In this document: positions 26,276-34,456 of the stretch, piece after piece | Numbering within the stretch: position 1 is the stretch's first letter | Layout: each line of letters opens with the position of its first letter | Origin: DASQZT01 sp035638575 | GTDB taxonomy: Bacteria > Acidobacteriota > Terriglobia > Bryobacterales > Bryobacteraceae | Length of the DNA stretch: 64,000 bases | NCBI GenBank assembly: GCA_035638575.1 | Contig: DASQZT010000151.1 | Coordinates: 1 to 64,000 of the forward strand | Reading direction: 5' to 3' | The notes under the pieces: generated by a model | The model's input: the letters and a program-made list of their open reading frames with translations, nothing else | Told to the model about the DNA's origin: nothing | The model's database searches: none | Position numbers and translations under genes: made by a program

Positions 26276-26696
26276 AACGTTTGAACCCAAAATCGTGGCT
26301 TTTTTCTGTAACTGGTGCACCTACCTGGCGGCGGACCTGGCCGGGACTTCGCGCATCAAGTACGCGCCCAATGCGCGGGTGGTGCGCGTGATGTGCTCCG
26401 GCCGCGTGGATCCGCAATTCGTGCTGGATGCGTTTGCCAAAGGCGCGGACGGAGTTCTCATCGGCGGCTGCCATCCGGGCGACTGCCACTACCAGGAAGG
26501 CAACTACAAGGCGCTGCGCCGGTTCCATTTGCTGCAGCGGCTGGTGAAGCAGATGGGAATCGAAGAGGAGCGCCTGCGCCTGGAATGGATCTCCGCCGCC
26601 GAAGGCGAGCGCGTGAAGACCGTGATCGACGACATGGTGGAGCGGCTGCGCGCGCTGGGACCCCGGCAGGGCGCCCGCCGGAAGGAGGTCGCATGA
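26268..26696 (+). CDS. mvhD: MvhD: 2Fe-2S linker between hydrogenase and HdrA
   Basis: 142 residues. Conserved cysteines CNWCTY, MCSGRVD and GGCHPGDCHYQEGN are those that bind the single 2Fe-2S cluster of the MvhD/FlpD family. It carries electrons from the [NiFe] hydrogenase to HdrA. Placed between HdrA2 and the hydrogenase small subunit with overlaps at both ends, which suits that role exactly. Confidence 0.9.
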   Translation: MPETFEPKIVAFFCNWCTYLAADLAGTSRIKYAPNARVVRVMCSGRVDPQFVLDAFAKGADGVLIGGCHPGDCHYQEGNYKALRRFHLLQRLVKQMGIEEERLRLEWISAAEGERVKTVIDDMVERLRALGPRQGARRKEVA

Positions 26697-27631
26697 AGCC
26701 CAAGGTGGCGATCTACTGGTGTGCGTCCTGCGGCGGATGCGAGGAAGCCCTGCTGGATCTGGACGAGAAGATCCTCGACGTGGTGGCCGCGGTGGACATC
26801 GTGTTCTGGCCGGTGGCCATGGATTTCAAGCACCGGGACTTGGACGCCATGGCGGACGGCTCCATCCTGGCCAGCTTCATCAACGGCGCGATTCGCAACA
26901 GCGACCAGCGCGAGATGGCGGAACTGCTGCGGGCGAAGTCGCAAGTGGTGGTGGCGTTCGGGGCGTGCGCGCAACTGGGAGGCGTTCCGGGTCTGGCCAA
27001 CCTGTCGGACGCGAAGGGCATTTTCCAGGAGGTGTATCGCGACGGCGTCGCGCCCGTGAGAATTTTCAGGGAAGACGGCCATCCCCGTTCGCTTCCCGAA
27101 TTCTACGACACGGTGCTGGCGCTGGACCGCGTGATCGACGTGGACTATTACGTGCCGGGCTGTCCGCCGACTCCGAACATCATCCGCGACGCCCTGGGCG
27201 TACTGCTGGGAGCCGAGCTGCCGCCGAAAGGGAGTGTGCTGGCGCCCGACCAGGCGCTTTGCGAGCAGTGCCCGCGCAAGGACACCCGTCCCGAAAAGCT
27301 GCTGGTGAAGGAGTTCAAGCGCGTGCATCAAGTGGTGCCGGACCAGCAGACGTGCCTGCTGGCGCAGGGAGTGGTGTGTCTCGGACCGGCTACGCGGGCC
27401 GGGTGCGACGCCATGTGCGTTCGCGGAAACATGCCGTGCACCGGATGTTTTGGTCCCACCAGCCGGGTGCGCGATTTCGGCGCCAAAGCTCTTTCCGCGA
27501 CGGCGTCGATCGTCGAAGGCAACGACGAGAGTGAAATCCTCGCCGCGCTGGACGCGATTCCGGATCCGGCTGGGACGTTCTATCGATACAGCCTGCCCGC
27601 CTCGATGCTGGGCCGGCGGCGCATGGAGTAA
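26693..27631 (+). CDS. mvhG: [NiFe]-hydrogenase small subunit, group 3c (MvhG-like)
   Basis: 312 residues with GGAGGT before ATG 26693. N-terminal proximal-cluster motif YWCASCGGCEEA, then FGACAQLGGVPG and YYVPGCPPTPNIIRDAL complete that site. C-terminal CEQCPRKD, CLGPATRAGCDAMC and MPCTGCFGPT provide further 4Fe-4S clusters. There is no Tat signal, so it is cytoplasmic like other group 3 enzymes. It relays electrons from the Ni-Fe site to MvhD. Confidence 0.9.
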   Translation: MKPKVAIYWCASCGGCEEALLDLDEKILDVVAAVDIVFWPVAMDFKHRDLDAMADGSILASFINGAIRNSDQREMAELLRAKSQVVVAFGACAQLGGVPGLANLSDAKGIFQEVYRDGVAPVRIFREDGHPRSLPEFYDTVLALDRVIDVDYYVPGCPPTPNIIRDALGVLLGAELPPKGSVLAPDQALCEQCPRKDTRPEKLLVKEFKRVHQVVPDQQTCLLAQGVVCLGPATRAGCDAMCVRGNMPCTGCFGPTSRVRDFGAKALSATASIVEGNDESEILAALDAIPDPAGTFYRYSLPASMLGRRRME

Positions 27632-27636
27632 CGGTC

Positions 27637-29130
27637 ATGGACAGCGCTCGCAGAATCACGATTGAACCTATTACGCGGCTGGAAGGCCACGGCAAGATAG
27701 AAATCTTTCTCGACGAGCAGGGGCACGTCGACCGCGCGTACTTTCAGGTGCCGGAACTGCGCGGCTTCGAAAAATTCGCGCAGGGCCGGCCGGCGGAGGA
27801 CATGCCGCAGATCACGTCGCGGATCTGCGGGGTCTGCCCCACGGCGCATCACATGGCGGCGACGAAGGCACTCGACGCTCTGTATCAGGTGACGCCGCCG
27901 CCCGCCGCGCGGAAGATCCGCGAGCTGGTCTACTCCACGTTCGTGGTGGAAGACCACGCGCTGCACTTCTATTTCCTCGGCGGCCCGGATTTCGTGGTCG
28001 GGCCGCAGGCCCCGGCGGCCGAGCGCAACGTGCTGGGCGTCATCGCCAAGGTGGGGATCGAGACCGGGCAGAAGGTGATCGCCATGCGGCGCAAGCTTCG
28101 CGAGCTGATGACGCTGGCCGCGGGCAAGCCCATCCACCCGGTATTCGGCTTGCCGGGCGGCGTGTCCAAGCCGCTCTCCGCCGAGGACGCGGCGCGATTC
28201 CGCACGGTGGCCGGTGAGGCCGTGGAGTTCGCGCTTTTCACCCTGGACGTTTTCGAAAAGCTGGTGCTGGGAAACTCCGGCTATGTGGACTTGATCCTCT
28301 CCGATCCGTTCACCCATCGCACTTACTATATGGGCCAGGTGGATCAGAAGAATCAACTCAACTTTTACGACGGCGTCCTCCGCGTGGTGGCGCCCGACGG
28401 ACACGAGTGGGCCAGGTTCCGGCCGGAAGAGTATCTCGACCGCATCGGCGAGCACACCGAGCCGTGGACCTACATGAAGTTCTGCTACCTGAAGGCGCTC
28501 GGCTGGAAGGGCTTCTCCGAGGGAGAGGAAAGCGGCGTGTACTGCGTTGCCCCCCTGGCGCGGCTGAACGTGGCGGACGGCATGGCCACTCCGTTGGCCC
28601 ACCAGGCTTACCTGAAATTCCACGGTACGTTGGGCGGGCGCCCGGTGCATCACACGCTGGCCAATCACTGGGCCAGAGTGGTGGAAATGCTGTATGCCGC
28701 GGAGCGCATGAAGGAACTGGCGCACGATCCCGAACTGACGGACCCGGTGGTCCGCACCCTGCCCACGGCAGTGCCCCGCGAGGGAGTCGGCGTGGTGGAA
28801 GCGCCGCGCGGGACCCTGATCCATCACTATCGCACCGACGAGCGGGGCATCATCACCTCGGCGAACCTGATCGTGGCCACCCAGAACAACGCCGCGCGCA
28901 TCGCCATGAGCGTGGAAAAAGCGGCGAAACACCTGATCACGGGCGCCAACGTTCCGGAGGGCCTTTTGAACATGGTGGAGATGGCGTTTCGCGCGTACGA
29001 TCCCTGCCTGGGATGCGCCACGCACGCGCTGCCGGGCGGCATGCCCCTCGAGGTCCAGGTGCGCGACCCGCGCGGAGCGCCGCTGGCGGTGTTGAGGCGC
29101 GACGGCGATGGAAGCATACACAGACACTGA
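27637..29130 (+). CDS. mvhA: [NiFe]-hydrogenase large subunit, group 3c (MvhA-like)
   Basis: 497 residues. L1 motif RICGVCPTAHH (C64, C67) and L2 motif DPCLGCATH (C457, C460, H463) supply the four Cys ligands of the Ni-Fe site. After the L2 His a 34-residue tail remains, which must be cleaved by the maturation endopeptidase encoded next. Assignment to group 3c rests on the neighbours (MvhD, HdrABC) and on the L1/L2 pattern. No hyp genes are in the window, so cofactor assembly genes must lie elsewhere. It overlaps the protease gene by 23 bases. Confidence 0.92.
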   Translation: MDSARRITIEPITRLEGHGKIEIFLDEQGHVDRAYFQVPELRGFEKFAQGRPAEDMPQITSRICGVCPTAHHMAATKALDALYQVTPPPAARKIRELVYSTFVVEDHALHFYFLGGPDFVVGPQAPAAERNVLGVIAKVGIETGQKVIAMRRKLRELMTLAAGKPIHPVFGLPGGVSKPLSAEDAARFRTVAGEAVEFALFTLDVFEKLVLGNSGYVDLILSDPFTHRTYYMGQVDQKNQLNFYDGVLRVVAPDGHEWARFRPEEYLDRIGEHTEPWTYMKFCYLKALGWKGFSEGEESGVYCVAPLARLNVADGMATPLAHQAYLKFHGTLGGRPVHHTLANHWARVVEMLYAAERMKELAHDPELTDPVVRTLPTAVPREGVGVVEAPRGTLIHHYRTDERGIITSANLIVATQNNAARIAMSVEKAAKHLITGANVPEGLLNMVEMAFRAYDPCLGCATHALPGGMPLEVQVRDPRGAPLAVLRRDGDGSIHRH

Positions 29131-29602
29131 GCGCGGCGAAATCCGACTGCTTGGCCTGGGCAACGAAATCCTGGCGGACGACGCCTTCGGCATCCTGGTC
29201 GCGCAGGAGGTGCAGCGGATCTTCCCGCGCGAAATCGAGGTGGTCTGCTCTTCCTCGGCGGGCTTCGCGCTCTTGGACGACATGGTGGGAGCGCGGCGCC
29301 TGCTGGTGGTGGATACGATCGTCACCGGCAGGGCGAAGCCGGGAACGATCCGCGTTTTCACAGCCGAGGGGATGCGCACGCCGCCGGCCGCCGCTCCGCA
29401 CCTCCTGGGGCTCTTCGAGGTCCTGGCTGCCGGACGGCAACTGTGCCAGGACATGCCGGAGGAAGCCGTGGTGATCGCGGTGGAGGCTTCGGATTGCACG
29501 ACGGTCGGCGGCCCCATGCACCCCGATGTCGAAGCCGCAATTCCCGCGGTAGTCGAACTGGTGAGCCGGTATCTCAGGGACGGCTGGCTCGATCCGGTGT
29601 GA
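29108..29602 (+). CDS. Hydrogenase maturation endopeptidase
   Basis: 164 residues of the HycI/HyaD/HupD family. The motif LLGLGNEILADDAFGILVA holds the Glu and Asp that bind nickel, LVVDTIVTG the second Asp, and SSSAGFALLDDM the following loop. It removes the C-terminal tail of the large subunit after nickel insertion. The expected His of many family members falls near VEASDCTTVG but is not evident. It is the last gene of the operon; the next gene converges 20 bases away. Confidence 0.88.
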   Translation: MEAYTDTERGEIRLLGLGNEILADDAFGILVAQEVQRIFPREIEVVCSSSAGFALLDDMVGARRLLVVDTIVTGRAKPGTIRVFTAEGMRTPPAAAPHLLGLFEVLAAGRQLCQDMPEEAVVIAVEASDCTTVGGPMHPDVEAAIPAVVELVSRYLRDGWLDPV

Positions 29603-29621
29603 GCCCGCTGCGGTATTTCCC

Positions 29622-30830
29622 CTACCAGTCGACTACAGAGCCATCATCCGGATCGAATCGAGGCCTGTATTCTCTCGGCTCGCCAACCTGCGCCTTCAGC
29701 TTGTCTTCGTCAATCGTGATTCCCAGGCCCGGATCGGTGAGCAGCGGGCGGTGCCCGTTTCGGACCGGCGGCAACGGCTTTGCCAGCAGGTCCTCATAGT
29801 TCGCGTCGCCATTCTCCTGAATCAGGAAATTGGGGATGGACGCCGCCACCTGGTAACTGGCCGCCAGGGAACACGGTCCCTGTGGATTGTGCGGCGCAAG
29901 GGGCGTGTAGTACGCTTCCGCCATGCCCGCAATGAGCCTGAGCTCGGTGATGCCGCCGGCATAGCATACGTCGGGTTGCAGTATCGTGGCGGCGCGCTTC
30001 TCGAGAATCTCCTTGAAACCCCATTTCGTAAAGATGCGCTCACCGGTGGCGAGAGGGATATGGGTCTTTCGGCCAAGCTCGGCCATGATATCCACGTTGA
30101 GGGGTTGAACCACCTCTTCGTAGAAAAACGGCTGGTAGGGCTCGAGGGCCTTGATGAGAAGCAGCGAGGTGGGCGGTTGCACGGCGCCGTGAAAGTCGAT
30201 GGCGATATCGACGGCCGTGCCGTACTTTTGGCGGAGACCCTTGAAGTTGTCCACCACCGCGTCGATGAACTTTTGTCCTTCGACATATTTGATCGCCTGC
30301 CGTCCGCCGTTCGGCCCGACCTTCATGGCATTGACGCCCGTCTCTTGACTGACCCTTCCGTACACCCGGATCCGGTCGCGAGTCGGGCCGCCCAGAAGCT
30401 TGTAGATGGGAACGCCGTACACTTTACCCTTGATGTCCCAGAGCGCCTGGTCGATGCCGCTCGATATGGCAGACTTGATCGGACCTCCGCGGTAGAAGGC
30501 TCCGCGGTGAATCGCCTGCCAATGGAAGACCACCCGGCAGGGATCCTGGCCTACCAGATAGCGTCCGACCTCCTGCGCGCCCGCGGCGCAGGCTTTGGCA
30601 TCGTCCTTGAGCATCTCACCCCAGCCGACGATGCCGGCGTCGGTGGAGATTTTGACGAAGACCCACGAGTTCTTCAGAACGAACGTTTCGAGTTTCGTGA
30701 CTTTGATGTTGTCGTTGGGGCCGACTGGGGCGGCGGGGCTCGGTTCGGCAGTGAAGGCCGCATCCAGACCCAGCAGCGCTCCGGTGCCGATCAACCCTTG
30801 AATTGTGGAGCGACGACCAACTTCCGACAT
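29622..30830 (-). CDS. Exported enolase-superfamily (mandelate racemase/galactonate dehydratase-like) protein
   Basis: 402 residues from ATG 30828-30830. The N-terminus is Tat-like (VGRRSTIQGLIGTGALLGLDAAFTA). The enolase-superfamily barrel shows DQALWDIKGKVYGVPIYKLLGG, a metal-ligand Asp in IAIDFHGAV, Glu in FYEEVVQP and TGERI, and the His base in PLAPHNPQG, the pattern of galactonate dehydratases. The reaction would be dehydration of a sugar acid. It is divergent from a second family member 157 bases away. Substrate is inferred from family only. Confidence 0.82.
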   Translation of the reverse strand: MSEVGRRSTIQGLIGTGALLGLDAAFTAEPSPAAPVGPNDNIKVTKLETFVLKNSWVFVKISTDAGIVGWGEMLKDDAKACAAGAQEVGRYLVGQDPCRVVFHWQAIHRGAFYRGGPIKSAISSGIDQALWDIKGKVYGVPIYKLLGGPTRDRIRVYGRVSQETGVNAMKVGPNGGRQAIKYVEGQKFIDAVVDNFKGLRQKYGTAVDIAIDFHGAVQPPTSLLLIKALEPYQPFFYEEVVQPLNVDIMAELGRKTHIPLATGERIFTKWGFKEILEKRAATILQPDVCYAGGITELRLIAGMAEAYYTPLAPHNPQGPCSLAASYQVAASIPNFLIQENGDANYEDLLAKPLPPVRNGHRPLLTDPGLGITIDEDKLKAQVGEPREYRPRFDPDDGSVVDW

Positions 30831-30987
30831 GACAGAAACACCTCCATATATCCAGTTTGCCAACCGGGATACCACAAGCATACCCCCGGGCGCTTCCGTT
30901 GGATACCGCCTTTCCTCCCGCGTGCTCTTTTTTCAATACCGGGCCGCAGGTGGGCAGGGGCCGCACACGGTGTTAAGGTGATCAGGT

Positions 30988-32223
30988 ATGAACCGGCGAA
31001 AATTCTTCAGTTCCGCCCTGGCGGCCGCCGGCGGCGCCACAGTGGCGTCCCGGAGGGGCGTGGCTGCAATCCCCAAGATGAAGATCCGGCGCATCCGGTA
31101 CTATCAGCCGCCGCGCGCGAATCCGACCTTTAACCAGAGCAACCGGATCGTAACCATCGAGACCGATGCCGGGATCACGGGAGTCGGCGAGGGCGGATCC
31201 AAGGACATGATGGAACAGTGCGCGCCGATGTTGATCGGCGAGGATCCTTCGCGCACCGACCACCTCTGGCAGTTCCTGTACCGCGGCTGGTTCTACCCGC
31301 CCGGCCGCGAGAAACTGCACGCGTTGGGCGCCCTCGATATGGCGCTGTGGGACATCAAGGGCAAGGCGCTGGGCGTTCCCGTGTACCAGATTCTGGGCGG
31401 CCTTTCGCGCGAGCATATCGAATGCTACTCGACCGGGGTGGCCCGCGGGAGCACTTTGCAGGAGAGGGCGCGCGCGGTGATCGAGGCGGGATTCCGCGCC
31501 TATCGCACGGCGCTCGACATGCCCTGGTCGTCCGAGGGCGGCGGAACTCCCACCGGCGTATTCCAGCCTCACGTGGCGGTCGATCAGGAGGTGGAGAAGG
31601 CCCGCCAGATCCGCGAGGGCGTGGGCAAGGAAGGCGACTGGCTGACCGACGTGCACACCCGCCTGGATCTTTCCGACGCGGTGCGGTTGTGCTCGCTGCT
31701 GGAGCCGTTCGCCCCTTACGAGGTGGAGGATCCGCTGCGCTCGGAGAACAAGGCGGTCTACCGGGACCTGCGGGCCAGAATCAAGGTGCCCATCGCGGTC
31801 GGCGAGCAGTTCGGCGACCGTTGGGACATCAACGAGCTGATCGAACAGCGGCTCATCGATTACAGCCGGATCACGCTACCGAACGCCGGGGGCATCACGG
31901 AATTCATGAAGATCGCCACCCTTTGCGAAACGCACAACGTGGGGTTGATCCCGCATGCGACGGGGCCCATCTCGGTGGCGGCGCTTACCCACACGCTGGG
32001 CGCGTTCGCGGGGCCCGTGCTGATGGAGTGCGGCAACCTTGCCAAGCCGGCGTATCTGCCCCAGGGCGCGGATTTCCACAATGGCAAGTTGTGGCCCCGC
32101 GATGCGCCCGGCCTGGGCGTCGAATTCGATCCCAAAGGGCTCGATGTGCTGGCGGACATCACCGTGCGTTCCGCGCCCATACCCATCTACAAGCGGCCCG
32201 ACGGTTCGATTACCAACTGGTAA
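30988..32223 (+). CDS. Exported enolase-superfamily (MR/MLE) protein
   Basis: 411 residues with a clear Tat signal (MNRRKFFSSALAAAGGATVA). Enolase-superfamily landmarks: GVGEGGSKD, LGALDMALWDIKGKALGVPVYQILGG, metal ligands in LTDVHTRLD, YEVEDPLRSEN and IAVGEQFGDRWD, and IPHATGPISVAA with the likely His base. Probably a sugar-acid dehydratase acting outside the cytoplasm. The GH127 gene follows after 11 bases, so the two likely work on one polymer-derived substrate. Confidence 0.82.
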   Translation: MNRRKFFSSALAAAGGATVASRRGVAAIPKMKIRRIRYYQPPRANPTFNQSNRIVTIETDAGITGVGEGGSKDMMEQCAPMLIGEDPSRTDHLWQFLYRGWFYPPGREKLHALGALDMALWDIKGKALGVPVYQILGGLSREHIECYSTGVARGSTLQERARAVIEAGFRAYRTALDMPWSSEGGGTPTGVFQPHVAVDQEVEKARQIREGVGKEGDWLTDVHTRLDLSDAVRLCSLLEPFAPYEVEDPLRSENKAVYRDLRARIKVPIAVGEQFGDRWDINELIEQRLIDYSRITLPNAGGITEFMKIATLCETHNVGLIPHATGPISVAALTHTLGAFAGPVLMECGNLAKPAYLPQGADFHNGKLWPRDAPGLGVEFDPKGLDVLADITVRSAPIPIYKRPDGSITNW

Positions 32224-32234
32224 GGGTGAGCGCG

Positions 32235-34217
32235 ATGAAGTCTCTTCCGGCTGTGGTGCTCGTGGCTTGCGTTGCCGCCGCGCAGGGTCCGGCGTGGCGG
32301 GACCGGCCCGTGCTGGATACTTCGAAATCCGCATACGCCGTCCTGCATGGCGTGCCGGTCTCCGCGGTGGCGCTACGCGATGGCTTCTGGTCACCGCGCC
32401 GCAAAGCGGCGATCGCCGCAAGCCTGCCCACGTTTCTGGAACTGCTGGAGCAGAATGGCGAGATCGACAACTTCCGGCGTCTCTCCGGCCGCAAGAACGT
32501 GGCGCGGCGCGGACGGATCCCCACCGACGCCGACGTCTACAAGTGGCTGGAGGCGGTTGCCTTTGCCGTCCAGAGCGGCGACGCCGGCCCGCACATCCGC
32601 CAGGCGGCCGAGGGCGTAATCGACGATATCGCCGCCGGCCAGGATTCCTCCGGCTATATGGTCTCGGCCTTCATGGGCGAAAACGCCTCGCAGCGCCACA
32701 CCGGCATGGCCCGCAACCACGAACTGTACATCTTTGGCCACATGCTGCAAGCGGGCATCGCGTGGTACCGCGCCTCCGGCGATCGCAGATTGCTCGACGT
32801 GGGACTGCGCATGGCGGACTATCTCCTGCGGAACTTCGGCCTCGACAAGAAGCCGATCTTCGAAGGCCACCCGGAGGTCGAACTGGCGCTGGTCGAGCTG
32901 TACCGCACGATTCCCGACCGGCGGTATCTCGATCTCGCCGGCTACTTTCTGGACGGCGATCCGCGCAACATGCAGGCCGTGCGCCCGGCGGACCTGGTCT
33001 ACCTCTTCACCGTCGAGCCGTTCACCGATCGCACCATCCTCGAAGGGCATGCCGTACGGGCGATGTACGCCGTCTCCGGCGCGACCGACTATTTCCTGGA
33101 GACCGGCAACCGGAAGTATCAGACCACGCTGGCCAACCTGTGGGAAGACATGGTCGGGCGCAAAATGTACGTTACCGGCGGACTGGGTTCGCGGGCGCAG
33201 GGCGAGGCGTTCGGCGACCCCTACGAGCTTCCCAACCGGCAGGCCTATGCGGAAAGCTGCGCCGCCATCGGCAACGTCTTCTGGAACTGGCGCTTCCTGC
33301 AGGCCACTGGCGACGGGAAATACACGGACGTCCTGGAGCGCGCCCTGTACAACGGCGCCAACAGCGGCCTTTCCCTGGATGGCAAACTGTATTGCTACCG
33401 CAACCCGCTCGAGGTGGGCGGCGACGCGGACGACAGAATCCGCAACCCCTGGTACTCCACTCCCTGCTGCCCGCCCAACCTCGAGCGCATCCTCGCATCG
33501 CTCCCAGGCTACTTCTACAGCACGTCGAAAGACGGTGTCTGGGTCCACCTGTTCGACAATTCCGAGGTGCGATGGAAACTCGAGGACGGCACGCCGATCG
33601 AGATGTCGCAGCAGACGCTCTACCCGTGGGACGACAAGGCAACGATTACGGTGACGCCGGCATCCGCGAAGAATTTCACCGTGTTCGTGCGCAAGCCGGC
33701 GTGGTCGGCGGCGGCGCGGCTGGAAGTAGCGGGCGTCATGGTGCCCGCGCCGCTCGTGCAGAAAGGCTACTTTGCCATTCGCCGCACCTGGAAGCCGGGT
33801 GACCGGATCACGATCCAGTTCGACATGAGGCCGCGCCTTACAGCGGCGAATCCGCTGGTCCGCGACGACATCGGCAAGGTAGCGGTCGAGCGCGGGCCGC
33901 TGGTTTATGCGGCGGAAGGCTTGGATCAGCCCGCGGGCACGACAGTCTTCGACTGGCAACTGGCCGTCCCGTCGGGCGGAGCCGCCTTCAAATCCGTCTG
34001 GAAGGCGGATATGTTGGGCGGCATCGTTACACTGGTCCACCCCGCCGTGCGCCCCGCCGTGCCGGATCGGGAGCAGCCCCTTTATCGGAACATGGCGGCC
34101 GGGAAGTACGTGTCCGGAGAGCTTACCCTGATACCCTTCTACACGTTTCAGAACCGTGAGCCGACCTCGATGGCAGTCTGGATACCGTACCGGATCGCCG
34201 GGACGGCCGCGAGATGA
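32235..34217 (+). CDS. GH127 / DUF1680 glycoside hydrolase (beta-L-arabinofuranosidase-like)
   Basis: 660 residues with a short signal peptide (MKSLPAVVLVACVAAAQ). GH127 features are clear: RDGFWSPRRKA, RRGRIPTDADVYKWLEAVAF, NHELYIFGHMLQAGIAWY, YVTGGLGSR, ELPNRQAYAESCAAIGNVFWNWR and NPWYSTPCCPPNLERILASLPGYFY. The Glu and the three Cys that bind zinc and act in catalysis in this family fall in AESC and TPCCPP. It would release arabinose or a related sugar from plant polymers. Likely cotranscribed with the preceding enolase-superfamily gene. Confidence 0.88.
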   Translation: MKSLPAVVLVACVAAAQGPAWRDRPVLDTSKSAYAVLHGVPVSAVALRDGFWSPRRKAAIAASLPTFLELLEQNGEIDNFRRLSGRKNVARRGRIPTDADVYKWLEAVAFAVQSGDAGPHIRQAAEGVIDDIAAGQDSSGYMVSAFMGENASQRHTGMARNHELYIFGHMLQAGIAWYRASGDRRLLDVGLRMADYLLRNFGLDKKPIFEGHPEVELALVELYRTIPDRRYLDLAGYFLDGDPRNMQAVRPADLVYLFTVEPFTDRTILEGHAVRAMYAVSGATDYFLETGNRKYQTTLANLWEDMVGRKMYVTGGLGSRAQGEAFGDPYELPNRQAYAESCAAIGNVFWNWRFLQATGDGKYTDVLERALYNGANSGLSLDGKLYCYRNPLEVGGDADDRIRNPWYSTPCCPPNLERILASLPGYFYSTSKDGVWVHLFDNSEVRWKLEDGTPIEMSQQTLYPWDDKATITVTPASAKNFTVFVRKPAWSAAARLEVAGVMVPAPLVQKGYFAIRRTWKPGDRITIQFDMRPRLTAANPLVRDDIGKVAVERGPLVYAAEGLDQPAGTTVFDWQLAVPSGGAAFKSVWKADMLGGIVTLVHPAVRPAVPDREQPLYRNMAAGKYVSGELTLIPFYTFQNREPTSMAVWIPYRIAGTAAR

Positions 34218-34456
34218 TCGACACCGCGGCGCAGGTGCAGGGAAGGCCGCGCCGCAAGGTAGAAGGTCTGGCTGCAGCCACAACACCACATCAGGGTGGT
34301 ACATTCCTTTAAGGCAATTCCTGACAGAGACTTATTTGTACACGAGCATCCCGTGTCATAAGCGCGGGAAACATGCTATCCTGGCGAATTCGATATTCAG
34401 GCCTGTTTGACTCTTTTAATACCGATGTTCAACCAATCAGTAATCCAGGAGGATGC

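Noticed and set aside
16045..29602. Methanogen-type energy metabolism or archaeal origin of the contig
   Set aside because: No other methanogenesis genes; Etf and EMO genes, TonB receptor and porin show a Gram-negative-type bacterium. HdrABC-MvhADG sets are known in bacteria.
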